NCBI GenBank assembly: GCA_041392065.1
Contig: JAWKMU010000004.1
Coordinates: forward strand, 323,361 to 387,360
DNA from: CAJQLB01 sp041392065
GTDB taxonomy: Bacteria; Bacteroidota; Bacteroidia; Flavobacteriales; Flavobacteriaceae
Direction: 5' to 3'
Length of the DNA stretch: 64,000 nt
Below, piece after piece: positions 26,883 through 35,862 of this stretch. Under the pieces are notes generated by a model, which worked only from the letters and a program-made list of their open reading frames with translations, had not been told where the DNA came from and ran no database searches. Position numbers and translations under genes: made by a program. Positions within the stretch are counted from its first letter, which is position 1. The number at the start of each line of letters is the position of its first letter.

Positions 26883-28340
26883 TTAGTTTCTTTTAATAAC
26901 TAACTTTTCAATATTTAACTCTTTTTTAAGCCAGTCATTTAGTTCTTGTTCTCTCAATGCTATAATACTATCTGTTAAAGTAGTATTCCATCTTACATTG
27001 GCAACAGCAACAGTGTCTATTTTACGAAAATCTGAAGATTCAAGCATTTTAGCATACCCAAAATACTGAAGGTCTGTAAACTTAATTTTAGCATCTTTAG
27101 CAAGCAAACTAAAGTTATTAGCATCTAAAAGATTTCCTTTTTTAGCATAAAATGCATTGATGCTATCCAACTCCTTCTGCTTTATAAATAAAAGACTGTC
27201 TCTTTTTTCAACGTTAACCAATGCTTTGTCGTATAAATCCATTAAACGTTCTGCACTCACATTTTTATTGCCATTGATAACTAAATCAAATTCTTTAATA
27301 TTAGTGTACTTATTTAGTTCGTTCCTTAAATCTGTTTCTGTGGCTTGAGCTATTTCGCCATTAAAAAATAAGGTTATGGTTTTATTATTTGTATCCAATT
27401 TTTCGCGTTGCAGCCAAAGGGACTCGTTAGATTCTACTTCTTTTGAGATAAATTGTTTGTAATCGTTTTCCAGCTTACTTTCTTGCCAAACGTTATAAAA
27501 CGTCCATCCTGCTGGAACCATAGCAACAACAGCTAACATAGCAGCAAAATTTGCTATCCTTCTTCTTTTTGCCGAATTGGCATAACGAAGCATCGGAAAG
27601 CGCAATAATTTTAGGACTAAAAATGTGGCTAAAGCAATAAATACTGTGTTGATGCTAAAGAGATACATAGCTCCACCAAAATAGCTCCAATTTCCTTTTG
27701 CAAGTCCATATCCTGCAGTACAAAGTGGTGGCATTAAGGCAGTAGCAATGGCAACTCCAAAAATAACTGACGCTATCGTACCTTTTTTTGTTCGTGCAAT
27801 TATAAGTGCCAAACCACCAAAAAAGGCAATAAGTACATCGCGAATATCAGGACGCGTTCTACCTAATAATTCAGAAGTATCTTCGCTAAGCGGAAACAAC
27901 CAAAAAAACAAAAAAGCAGTAAGCAAACTCAGCACAATCATCACTGCAAGATTGATAAGCGACTTGCGAAGCGTATCGATATCGTTGATTGCTATAGATA
28001 AGCCAACTCCTAAAATTGGACCCATTAATGGCGAAATAAGCATGGCACCAATTACAACTGCTGTTGAATTGGCATTGAGACCAACCGAAGCCACCATAAT
28101 GGAGCAAATTAAAATCCAAGCTGTTGCTCCTTTAAAAGGAATATCAGACTTTATAGCTTCTATAGTTGCATCTCTTTCGGTATCTTGTCTAAACCCAAAA
28201 ACACCATTTAAAAATTGCTTAAAACTGCTTGCAAGCCCTTTGGCATCTTTCATCATAGCTTCCTTTTGCTCTTCTATGATGGTTTCTTGAGTTTTGCTTT
28301 CTTCTTCTGAAAAATTGAACTTACTTTCTTGATTATCCAT
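26883..28340 (-). CDS. DUF389/TIGR00341 family membrane protein
   Basis: A 485-residue protein from the ATG at 28340. A TTG at 28352 would add only four residues. After a charged N-terminus (about 60 residues) comes the DUF389 membrane domain with about six helices; SVGLNANSTAVVIGAMLISPLMGPILG is its hallmark (short runs NSTAVVIGAMLISPLMGP), followed by ARTKKGTIASVIFGVAIATALMPPL. The C-terminal 180 residues are soluble. Function is not established. It overlaps the end of the GDP-mannose pyrophosphorylase gene by 8 bases on the same strand. Confidence 0.85.
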   Translation of the reverse strand: MDNQESKFNFSEEESKTQETIIEEQKEAMMKDAKGLASSFKQFLNGVFGFRQDTERDATIEAIKSDIPFKGATAWILICSIMVASVGLNANSTAVVIGAMLISPLMGPILGVGLSIAINDIDTLRKSLINLAVMIVLSLLTAFLFFWLFPLSEDTSELLGRTRPDIRDVLIAFFGGLALIIARTKKGTIASVIFGVAIATALMPPLCTAGYGLAKGNWSYFGGAMYLFSINTVFIALATFLVLKLLRFPMLRYANSAKRRRIANFAAMLAVVAMVPAGWTFYNVWQESKLENDYKQFISKEVESNESLWLQREKLDTNNKTITLFFNGEIAQATETDLRNELNKYTNIKEFDLVINGNKNVSAERLMDLYDKALVNVEKRDSLLFIKQKELDSINAFYAKKGNLLDANNFSLLAKDAKIKFTDLQYFGYAKMLESSDFRKIDTVAVANVRWNTTLTDSIIALREQELNDWLKKELNIEKLVIKRN

Positions 28341-29412
28341 AGGATTTCCCAAATTTATCTTTTACTTTTTGAAGCACTTTTTTAATGTCTTGCTCTTTTG
28401 CTTTCGGAAAGATAAGCAAAACTTCATCTTTATCCACAATGATATAATCATTCAACCCTTCAATTACTACAATTTTATCTTTTTTGGCTCTAACCATATT
28501 TCCTGAAGCCTTTTTTGCCAATAATTTTGCGTTTACTACGGCATTGTTTTCAGAGTCTTTATCGAGTTTGTCATATAAACTTCCCCAAGTTCCAAGGTCG
28601 TTCCAATCAAAAGTTGCTGGTAACACATATACATTTTCGCTTTTTTCCATTATGGCATAATCTACCGAAATATTTTCTGCTTTGCCATAATTATCTCTTA
28701 TAAAATCGTCTTCAAAATCGCTGTTGTAAACATCAATACCTTGCTCAAATAATTGATATAATTCTGGTTGATTGTTTTTAAATGCTTCGACCACACTTTT
28801 TACACTCCACATAAAAATACCTGCATTCCAAAGAAAATTTCCCTTAGCAATAAACTCTTTTGCAGTGTCATAATCTGGTTTTTCCCTAAACTGATTAACG
28901 CCTTTAATGTTCTGATTATTTGTTTTATCAAACTCTATATAACCATAACCTGTATTTGGAAACGTTGGTGTGATGCCTAAGGTCATTAAGGCATCGTTTG
29001 TTGAACAAAAATCAAAAGCTAATTTTACATTTTCTGTAAATGCGTTTTCATCTTCAATCCAATGGTCACTTGGTGCCACAATCATTACAGCATCTTTATT
29101 TTCTTTCTGAATTTTTAAAGCAGCATATAAAATACAAGGTGCTGTATTTCGCATCGCTGGCTCTAAAACCACTTGACGCTGAGTAACTTCAGGCAATTGC
29201 TCTAACACCAAATCGTTATAACGCTCATTAGTAAGAATAAAAATATTCTCTTTAGGTATAAAATTACTGAGTCTGCTAAAGGTTTTTTGAATAAGAGTTT
29301 CACCTGTTCCCAACATATCGTGAAACTGCTTAGGAAAACTTTGTGTACTTACTGGCCAAAACCTTGATCCTACTCCTCCAGCCATTAAAATGGCATAATA
29401 ATTTTTGTTCAT
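28333..29412 (-). CDS. manC: Mannose-1-phosphate guanylyltransferase
   Basis: A 359-residue nucleotidyltransferase that makes GDP-mannose from GTP and mannose-1-phosphate for polysaccharide or LPS synthesis. The pyrophosphorylase signature GGVGSRFWPVSTQSFPKQF is at the N-terminus. VAPSDHWI, GYGYIEFD, FREKPD and NAGIFMW follow in family order. The C-terminal phosphomannose isomerase domain of bifunctional ManC is absent, so this is the monofunctional form. ATG 29412 starts the nucleotidyltransferase fold; an extended frame to 29487 enters a repeat. Confidence 0.92.
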   Translation of the reverse strand: MNKNYYAILMAGGVGSRFWPVSTQSFPKQFHDMLGTGETLIQKTFSRLSNFIPKENIFILTNERYNDLVLEQLPEVTQRQVVLEPAMRNTAPCILYAALKIQKENKDAVMIVAPSDHWIEDENAFTENVKLAFDFCSTNDALMTLGITPTFPNTGYGYIEFDKTNNQNIKGVNQFREKPDYDTAKEFIAKGNFLWNAGIFMWSVKSVVEAFKNNQPELYQLFEQGIDVYNSDFEDDFIRDNYGKAENISVDYAIMEKSENVYVLPATFDWNDLGTWGSLYDKLDKDSENNAVVNAKLLAKKASGNMVRAKKDKIVVIEGLNDYIIVDKDEVLLIFPKAKEQDIKKVLQKVKDKFGKSYG

Positions 29413-29474
29413 TAAAATTTGTTTTATTTCCGTAACAACGGAAATCTTAATAAATATATAAATACTTTCTAAAG

Positions 29475-29518
29475 ATTCCCATTTCACTTCTACTACACTT
29501 AGTGTGACAAATGGGAAT
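29475..29518. repeat. Stem-loop with degenerate copy of the dispersed repeat
   Basis: ATTCCCATTT at 29475-29484 pairs perfectly with AAATGGGAAT at 29509-29518, with an inner ACAC-TTA-GTGT hairpin. The loop holds TTCTACTACACTTAGTGTGA, a degenerate relative of the TTTCGACTGCGCTCA element. It lies between sprT and manC and may also end sprT transcription. Confidence 0.55.
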
Positions 29519-29525
29519 GAAATTT

Positions 29526-30119
29526 CTAAAGCAATTCCACCTCAGCATTTGGATTGAAAAGATACAACTTTCCTGACTTTACCTCAACACACTCAAATCG
29601 TTTTCTACGCTGTTCGCCTTTTATAAAAATCTTACCATTATATAACTTAAAACTTTTGCCCAAAGGTATTTCGAATACAAAAGTTTTATCGTTGACTTCG
29701 TCAAATTGTTTTAAGGCTAGCGCAAGCGATGCATCTGTATCGCTGGACGCTTTTGGATTTTTAAAATGCTTTGCCAATAATGGCAATAACTCGTTTGGAA
29801 AAACCTGCGGATTTAAAAAAGGCAACATTAATCTCTGAAACGTTCTTTTCCATTCAATACCATGAGGTTTTATAAAACGACCATATTCTTTGTAAGCCTC
29901 AAAATGTGCAATCTCATGAATTAAAGTAATTAAAAATCGGTAGAGATTTAAATTTGAGTTTACTGTAATTTGATGCTTCCCATTTGGCAACCGTTTATAA
30001 TCACCATGTCTTGTTTTACGCTCATTTTTAACTTTTATTACCAAATGATCGTGAGCCAAAAGCTCTAAAACTTTTGGAACTGCTGGTTCTGGAATGTATT
30101 GTTGAAGCGTATTTTGCAT
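29526..30119 (-). CDS. SprT-like zinc metallopeptidase domain protein
   Basis: A 197-residue protein with the gluzincin motif HEIAH at 68-72 and a third likely ligand in KPHGIEWKRTF (H86), as in SprT-like domains. In eukaryotes the SPRTN relative cleaves DNA-protein crosslinks; bacterial members are uncharacterised. The C-terminal part has a degenerate zinc-ribbon region without a full cysteine set, so only the catalytic domain is clear. ATG 30119 is used because it precedes the family-like MQNTLQQYIP. It is divergent from the aldolase-like gene 48 bases away. Confidence 0.85.
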   Translation of the reverse strand: MQNTLQQYIPEPAVPKVLELLAHDHLVIKVKNERKTRHGDYKRLPNGKHQITVNSNLNLYRFLITLIHEIAHFEAYKEYGRFIKPHGIEWKRTFQRLMLPFLNPQVFPNELLPLLAKHFKNPKASSDTDASLALALKQFDEVNDKTFVFEIPLGKSFKLYNGKIFIKGEQRRKRFECVEVKSGKLYLFNPNAEVELL

Positions 30120-30167
30120 GTGAGCAAAAATAGAAATAATCGTTATATTCACTTAAAGAAAAGTAAA

Positions 30168-31256
30168 ATGATTACAAAACCAACCCTAATTTTGGACGAA
30201 GCCAAATGCAAAGCCAACATTGCATTTATGGCAAACAAAGCAAAAAAACACAACCTTGTACTGCGACCACATTTTAAAACACATCAATCGCTGGAAATTG
30301 GCAGATGGTTTAAAGAGCTTAGTATTACTAAAATAACAGTGTCTTCGTTAGATATGGCTACCTATTTTGCTGAAGAATGGAACGATATTACTGTAGCTTT
30401 TCCTGTAAATATTTTAGAGATAGATACCATAAACCGTTTGGCTGAAAACATCACCTTGAATGTTTTGGTTGAATCTATAGCGACTGCTCAGTTTTTAATG
30501 AAACACTTAAAATATTCAGTTAATTTTTTAATTAAACTGAATATTGGCAATGGCAGAACAGGTTTACTGCCAAACAACACAGAAACCATTGATACTATTC
30601 TTGAAGCTACCAAACATTATGGCAAGCTACATTTTATAGGCTTTCTGGGTCATGCTGGACAAACCTATAAATGTCGAAGCAAAGCTGAAATACAACAAGT
30701 ACACGACCAAGCAAAAGCAACTATTGTAAGTGTGAAGAACAAATACAAATCACAATTTCCTGAACTTATTGCCTCTTATGGAGACACACCAAGTTGTAGT
30801 GTGGCTGAAAATTTTGAAGACCTAGACGAACTACGACCTGGAAACTTTGTTTTTTATGATGTAATGCAAGTGCAAATTGGAGACTGCAGCTATAACGATA
30901 TTGCAGTGGCTATGGCTTGCCCTATTGTATCAATACATAAAGACAGAAACGAACTGGTAATTTACGGTGGAGGCATACATTTTTCTAAAGATAGGATTGA
31001 ACACCAAGGCAAAACCATTTTTGGTGTAGTGGCTAAAAAAACTAATAATGGCTGGAATGACCAAATCCCAAACATGTATGTTAAAGCCTTATCACAAGAA
31101 CATGGTGTAGTGGTTGTACCACCAACTTTAATTAATGACTATACCATTGGTGACCTGATTTATGTATTGCCAATACACTCTTGTATGACTGCCGATTTGA
31201 TGAAGCGTTATAAAACGCTAGATGGAAACGATATTACCATGATGGTAAACCATTAA
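30168..31256 (+). CDS. D-threonine aldolase-like / alanine racemase N-domain PLP enzyme
   Basis: A 362-residue fold-type III PLP enzyme. The PLP lysine is in LRPHFKTHQ (K37). The barrel domain includes KLNIGNGRTGL, GHAGQTYKC and SYGDTPSC. The C-terminal beta domain has YGGGIHFSKD and the metal-site segment LPIHSCMTADLM, as in D-threonine aldolases and D-serine dehydratases of the DSD1 type. Predicted reaction: cleavage of D-3-hydroxy amino acids to glycine and aldehyde, though D-serine deamination is possible. The start is ATG 30168; a frame from 30099 would run into the divergent sprT gene. Confidence 0.82.
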   Translation: MITKPTLILDEAKCKANIAFMANKAKKHNLVLRPHFKTHQSLEIGRWFKELSITKITVSSLDMATYFAEEWNDITVAFPVNILEIDTINRLAENITLNVLVESIATAQFLMKHLKYSVNFLIKLNIGNGRTGLLPNNTETIDTILEATKHYGKLHFIGFLGHAGQTYKCRSKAEIQQVHDQAKATIVSVKNKYKSQFPELIASYGDTPSCSVAENFEDLDELRPGNFVFYDVMQVQIGDCSYNDIAVAMACPIVSIHKDRNELVIYGGGIHFSKDRIEHQGKTIFGVVAKKTNNGWNDQIPNMYVKALSQEHGVVVVPPTLINDYTIGDLIYVLPIHSCMTADLMKRYKTLDGNDITMMVNH

Positions 31257-31425
31257 CGATACTTAGAACTACGTATTGATTTTATGCTTAAAAAAGGCTA
31301 ACTTCGCTTTTGGACGATATCATTCATAAACGTGTTGACAATTCTTGAAAGGTCAATCAATTTTACTTTAAATTAAACCTTAAGTAAACTTTTAAGTCTT
31401 AAAAAAAACTTCAACCTATTTAATT

Positions 31426-32598
31426 ATGATTAAGCCAACTTTTAATCTTTTTATATTAATTCTAACTTTTGGATTAGTTTCTTGTAGTAATGATGTAAAC
31501 TACAATCCGATTGAAAATAATATTATTAATATTCCAGATGAACCATTCAATTATGTAAATTTAAGTTTACCAAGTCATTTTACTAATGATGTGCCTGGAC
31601 AACCTTTGCCAACATCTATTAATGGGTTAGATAATACACCAAATGATAACCCAATAACCAATGAAGGTGCTACCTTAGGTCGAGTACTTTTTTATGATAA
31701 AAGCTTAAGTGCTAATGGAACAATAGCTTGTGCATCCTGTCATAAACAGGACAAAGGTTTTTCAGATAATGCTATACTGAGCATTGGCTTTAATGGTGGA
31801 CTTACAGGACGTCATTCAATGACTTTAATAAATTCAAGATATTATCAAAGAGGTCGTTTTTTTTGGGACGAACGAGCAAGTACTTTAGAAGAGCAAGTCC
31901 TTCAACCTTTTCAAGACCCAGTAGAAATGGGAATGACTTTAGAGCAAGTAGTAAGTGCAGTACAAGAACAGGATTTTTATCCTGAATTATTTGAAGATGC
32001 ATTTGGCTCTCAAGACATTAATAGCGATAGAATTTCAAAAGCACTATCTCAATTCGTAAGGAGTATTGTAAGTTATTCTAGTAAATATGATGAAGGAAGA
32101 GCTTTGTCTACTTCACCTGGAGCAAATTTTCCAAACTTTACAGATGAAGAAAATTTAGGTAAAAATTTATTTTTTCAAACTATTCCAAATGGTGGCGGAG
32201 CTTGTTTTGGTTGTCATACAACAGAAGCATTTGTTAGTGCGAATCCAGGTCCACAAAACAATGGACTTGATTTAGCAACAACAGATTTAGGTGCAGGTGC
32301 TGTTTTTAATAACCCTATTTTTGAGGGTCGTTTTAAAACCTCAACTCTTCGAAATATTGAGCTTACAGCACCTTATATGCATGATGGTAGATTTGCAACA
32401 TTAGAAGAAGTTGTGGAGCACTACAACAGTGGAATAAAAGCTCATCCTACATTATCACCAGCATTGACAGATGACAATGGAAATCCTGTTCAACTGAATT
32501 TTACAGATACTGAAAAAGCTGCTTTAGTAGCATTCCTAAAGACATTGACAGATAATAGTATAAGTACTGAAGAAAAATGGAGTAATCCCTTTGAGTAA
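31426..32598 (+). CDS. Di-haem cytochrome c peroxidase / MauG family lipoprotein
   Basis: A 390-residue exported protein with a lipobox (LVSC, C20). It binds two c-type haems at CASCH (102-106) and CFGCH (260-264). Between them is the QRGRFFWDERASTLEEQ segment typical of bacterial cytochrome c peroxidases, and the second haem domain has TLRNIELTAPYMHDGRF. It probably reduces hydrogen peroxide with periplasmic electrons, at the inner face of the outer membrane. It stands alone, with 169 bases upstream and 146 downstream that hold no gene. MauG-like oxidative roles are an alternative. Confidence 0.9.
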   Translation: MIKPTFNLFILILTFGLVSCSNDVNYNPIENNIINIPDEPFNYVNLSLPSHFTNDVPGQPLPTSINGLDNTPNDNPITNEGATLGRVLFYDKSLSANGTIACASCHKQDKGFSDNAILSIGFNGGLTGRHSMTLINSRYYQRGRFFWDERASTLEEQVLQPFQDPVEMGMTLEQVVSAVQEQDFYPELFEDAFGSQDINSDRISKALSQFVRSIVSYSSKYDEGRALSTSPGANFPNFTDEENLGKNLFFQTIPNGGGACFGCHTTEAFVSANPGPQNNGLDLATTDLGAGAVFNNPIFEGRFKTSTLRNIELTAPYMHDGRFATLEEVVEHYNSGIKAHPTLSPALTDDNGNPVQLNFTDTEKAALVAFLKTLTDNSISTEEKWSNPFE

Positions 32599-32744
32599 AA
32601 CTGGTTATAACAACTCATAAAGAATATTGGTTTAAGTGCTTAAACAAAAGAAAATTAATAAATTAATGTTATTGTTAAACCGAAAAGTTAGTGCTTAAAA
32701 TTCGCTATTTTTGATATACAAAACCAAAAGTGAAACTCTCAAAA

Positions 32745-33431
32745 TCAAGGTGTCGTACTGGATACTTGCAACAATTTTCCGTTATAAAATTTATGTCCTG
32801 TTAAAGCAAAGTCATAAATATAGTTTGCCATTTCTAAAGCTGTAGTTGGAGCTTTATAACCAGGAAAAGCTTCAGCCAACATTTCGGTTTGTACAGCACC
32901 TAAGGCTAAGACATTAAAGCTAATGCCTTGCTCTTTATGCTCTTCGGCTAACAATTCGGTTAAGGTAATCACAGCACCTTTACTAGAGCTATATGCTGCC
33001 AAACCTGGAAACTTCATACTACCTTGTACGCCTCCCATTGAGCTTATGGTTACTACATGAGCATCGTTGTTTAAAAAAGGTAACACAACCCTAATCATTT
33101 CTGACACTCCAAATACATTGGTTTTGTAAACCGTTTCAAAGTCTTGCATTGTGGTTTCGGCAAAGGGCTTATTGAGTAAGGTTCCTGCGTTATTAACCAG
33201 GATATCTACTTTGCCTTTCCAGTTGTCCTTTACAAAAGTGGCGACTTTGTTGTAGTCTTCAGTTTTACTTAAATCGAAAGCCAAAGAGGTAATATTATCA
33301 AAATGCAAATTGTTTACTGGCTGTGCATTTCTAGACAATGCCAACACATTATGTCCTGCGTTAGCAAATAAATGCACAAGTTCAAAGCCAATGCCTCTAC
33401 TTGTTCCAGTAATAATAACGTTTTTACTCAT
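32745..33431 (-). CDS. Short-chain dehydrogenase/reductase
   Basis: A 228-residue classical SDR. The NAD(P) loop TGTSRGIG is at 8-15, NNAG is present, the catalytic serine is in ISSMGG, and the YxxxK pair is in AAYSSSKGAV. Substrate unknown. Its ATG overlaps the M28 peptidase stop by 8 bases, so it is the second gene of a two-gene unit. It ends without a clear terminator. Confidence 0.9.
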   Translation of the reverse strand: MSKNVIITGTSRGIGFELVHLFANAGHNVLALSRNAQPVNNLHFDNITSLAFDLSKTEDYNKVATFVKDNWKGKVDILVNNAGTLLNKPFAETTMQDFETVYKTNVFGVSEMIRVVLPFLNNDAHVVTISSMGGVQGSMKFPGLAAYSSSKGAVITLTELLAEEHKEQGISFNVLALGAVQTEMLAEAFPGYKAPTTALEMANYIYDFALTGHKFYNGKLLQVSSTTP

Positions 33432-34374
33432 TCATTTTAATTTCTTGTGCTGGCGCATTAATTACACCTTCCAAAGCTGGAGCTAAATTATTAATAGTAC
33501 TTGCCATGTGGTTGTAATCCATTTTATCGGCTTCGTCATCGACATGGTGATAGAAATCAAAATTGGTTAAATCACATGACGAAATAGTTTGCGCAGCCAC
33601 TTTAAACTGCTCGTAAAATGGATAGTTATCTGAACGCTTAAACAAATTGAATTTTGCTGCTTCATCAGATTTCCCAACTAATTTATATTCAGCATATTTA
33701 TTTAATACTTCAGCCATGTTAGACAAATCGTAACCTGTTGCAAACACTTGGTAATCTCTATCAGGAAACGGAACTCCCATCATCTCGAAGTTAATCATGG
33801 TATACAAATTGACGTTTTCGTTTTTCATACGTTCTGCCAAATGCTTAGAGCCTAACAAGCCCATTTCTTCAGCAGAAAATAAGGCAAACACAATAGTTCT
33901 TTTATTGTTTTTTGCAGCACCAAAATATTTAGCCATAGCCAAAACGGTTGCAGTTCCTGTAGCATTATCGTTGGCACCATTGCCAATGCTATCGTTTTCA
34001 ACTGGTCTTGTTCGTAAACCAATATGGTCGTAGTGAGCACCAATAAGCACGACCTCGTTTTTAAGTTCAGGGTCTGTGCCTTCTAAATAACCAACTACGT
34101 TGTAAGCATCCATTTCTCTTGCAACAAAATGGTCTCTGTAAGTGTCATAGTAAGGCTTTACACCAAACGATTCCAATTGTTTTTCTATGTAAGTTGCTGC
34201 TTCGGCAATGCCTTCGCTTCCTGTATCACGTCCTTTTATATCGTCTGAAGCTAAAAACGAAACGGTTGCACTCACCTCATCGCTTGAAATTGTTACTCTT
34301 TCTAATGTTTCTTTTTCCTGACCTTTACAACTTAATGCGACTAAAACAGCTAATGCTAATACTATTTTTTTCAT
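33424..34374 (-). CDS. M28 family zinc aminopeptidase-like lipoprotein
   Basis: A 316-residue predicted lipoprotein (lipobox ALSC, C16). Zinc ligands and catalytic residues of M28 peptidases are in order: GAHYDHIG (His), GANDNATGTA (bridging Asp), AEEMGLLG (catalytic Glu and ligand Glu), an MINFEMMG segment and a late FDYH-like FYHHVDDEAD (His). It probably removes N-terminal residues from peptides in the periplasm or at the surface. First gene of a pair with the SDR. Confidence 0.9.
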   Translation of the reverse strand: MKKIVLALAVLVALSCKGQEKETLERVTISSDEVSATVSFLASDDIKGRDTGSEGIAEAATYIEKQLESFGVKPYYDTYRDHFVAREMDAYNVVGYLEGTDPELKNEVVLIGAHYDHIGLRTRPVENDSIGNGANDNATGTATVLAMAKYFGAAKNNKRTIVFALFSAEEMGLLGSKHLAERMKNENVNLYTMINFEMMGVPFPDRDYQVFATGYDLSNMAEVLNKYAEYKLVGKSDEAAKFNLFKRSDNYPFYEQFKVAAQTISSCDLTNFDFYHHVDDEADKMDYNHMASTINNLAPALEGVINAPAQEIKMNE

Positions 34375-34520
34375 GATGTTTTTTAATTTGTTGCTAAAGA
34401 TAAAAAAATTGAAAGGTATGGAGTTACTTTTTTCACCTTAGTTTAATATTGTTTAAGTTGTTGAATGGTTAAGCATAATTCGCTTAAAATGATTACATTG
34501 TAAGAAGCAAATTTAAGTTT

Positions 34521-35294
34521 ATGTCTTCAAGCAATCCTTCAGCATATATAATGGTTATAGAAACTAGCGATTTTTTGCACAGGCTTGAAGCCAATCAGTT
34601 TAATTTGTTTACACAAAAGCTTCACAATGGTATTTTTAACCTTCTCGAAAAATTTAAAGGAACTGTTTTAAAACACAATGACAATACGTATGAAGTCACT
34701 TTTGACACAGTGACCAATGCTGTATTATGCGGCTTAAAACTGAAAGCTAATTTTAAGTACATTACACCTAAGTTTGATAAATCTATTAGAGATTTAAAAC
34801 TGGGAATTGCTGAAGGGAAGTCGAACAAAGCTAAACTATTAGCAACCAGAATGTGCGAAATAGTTGTAAAAGATAAATTTGTGATTTCTCAGGCTGTAAA
34901 AAAAGCTTACGAAAAGGAAAACAGAAATAATTTTATTAATAGAGATGATATTAAAATATTAAAATCAAGCGAGGAACAATTTTTGACCAAGTTGATGAAT
35001 CATGTTGAAATTATTTGGGATAATGCTGACTTTAATGTTTCTAATTTCAGCAAACATCTCGGATTAAGCACATCGCAATTTTATAGAAAACTTAAAAGCC
35101 TGACTGGAAAATCACCTTCTACATTTTTAAGAGATTTTAGGTAAAAACGAGCCATGTTAATGCTGCATTACAAAAAAGGCAACATTACTCAAATAGCAGA
35201 AAAATCTAGATTTAACAGCTTAACTTATTTTTCAAAATGCTTTAAAGATGCTTTTCAGATTTTACCATCGAAATACCTACAACAACACGCATAA
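34521..35294 (+). pseudogene. AraC-type regulator with class III cyclase-like domain, interrupted by an in-frame TAA
   Basis: Reads as 207 residues to a TAA at 35142-35144. The same frame then continues for 49 more codons to a TAA at 35294, completing a normal AraC domain. The first HTH is VSNFSKHLGLSTSQFYRKL before the stop. The second is KKGNITQIAEKSRFNSLTYF after it, with the usual tail FQILPSKYLQ. The stop falls where relatives have a leucine (RDFR-L-KRA), so a single TTA-to-TAA change explains it. Residues about 10-130 look like a degenerate class III nucleotide cyclase fold (KGTVLKHNDNTYEVTF, LKLGIAEG), a domain I associate with Bacteroidota regulators. It may be truly broken, a sequencing error or recoded. 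Confidence 0.75.
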
Positions 35295-35328
35295 AAAATC
35301 CTATTCCAACTTAATGAAATAGGATTTT
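35295..35328. terminator. Bidirectional terminator
   Basis: AAAATCCTATT at 35295-35305 pairs with AATAGGATTTT at 35318-35328. It lies between the broken AraC-type gene (plus) and the end of the surface-protein operon (minus), so it may serve both. Confidence 0.7.
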
Positions 35329-35353
35329 GGAGATTTGGGCTAACTAAACTAAA

Positions 35354-35455
35354 TCATCCTACCCAACAATAGAGTCCGTAACTAATCAATGCGTAGAAAG
35401 CCAACAAAAACAGCTCTAATTTATATTTCTCAAACTTATCTGAAATTTTATCCAT
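35354..35455 (-). CDS. Possible 33-residue membrane peptide, coupled to the upstream lipoprotein gene
   Basis: An ATG at 35455 overlaps the stop of the lipoprotein gene (ATGGATAA), a spacing typical of translational coupling. It opens 33 codons: a charged start MDKISDKFEKYKLE, a single hydrophobic helix FLLAFYALISYGLY and a short CWVG tail. The bidirectional terminator at 35295-35328 follows directly, which fits a third cistron of the operon. No family is recognised and the frame is short, so it could be chance. Confidence 0.35.
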   Translation of the reverse strand: MDKISDKFEKYKLELFLLAFYALISYGLYCWVG

Positions 35456-35834
35456 TTTCTTGTACATCAAGTATATTAATAGTAAGTGTTGCCTGAGCAG
35501 TTAGTGTACCATCTGTAACTTCTAAAACAACTGTAATGATCGTGTTTTGTTCATAATCAAAAGCACTTGCGTTGGCTACAAACAAGTCGCCAGTAGTTTC
35601 ACTAATCATAACACTATTTGCTGGTGTTTGCGATACTATGGAGTAGGTTAGTTCATGCTCTGTATTAGAATCTGTTGCCAATATAGTGGTTAGTAAATCT
35701 GATGTAAGGTTTTCGCTAACATTCAACACTGCATCATCCAATGTTAAGGTATGGCTTGTACTATCATCGTCTTTGCTACATGATGTAATTGTTACTACTA
35801 AAAGCAACATCACTAAGGTTTTAATTGTGTTCAT
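35448..35834 (-). CDS. Small cadherin-like lipoprotein
   Basis: A 128-residue lipoprotein: lipobox ITSC (C19) followed by SKDDDS, a linker favouring surface exposure. The rest is one cadherin-like beta domain, with the VNASAFDYEQNTIITVVLEVTD segment (core DYE and VTD) and closing strand ATLTINILDVQENG. The DYE and LDVQEN elements resemble calcium-binding cadherin motifs, so calcium-dependent adhesion is possible. It lies 28 bases after the ELWxxDGT protein and is co-oriented, so both are probably exported as a unit to the cell surface. Confidence 0.75.
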   Translation of the reverse strand: MNTIKTLVMLLLVVTITSCSKDDDSTSHTLTLDDAVLNVSENLTSDLLTTILATDSNTEHELTYSIVSQTPANSVMISETTGDLFVANASAFDYEQNTIITVVLEVTDGTLTAQATLTINILDVQENG

Positions 35835-35862
35835 AATAAATAGATTTGGGTTATTATTATTT

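Noticed and set aside
27748..28290. 180-residue plus-strand ORF inside the DUF389 gene
   Set aside because: It is antisense to a well-supported membrane domain and its composition mirrors that gene.
35142..35162. Frameshift in the AraC-type gene
   Set aside because: The sequence after the stop is in the same frame, so a base substitution and not a frameshift explains it.
35357..35371. Third copy of the GGGTAG palindrome
   Set aside because: Only one half-site (CCTACCC) is present, with no matching second arm.
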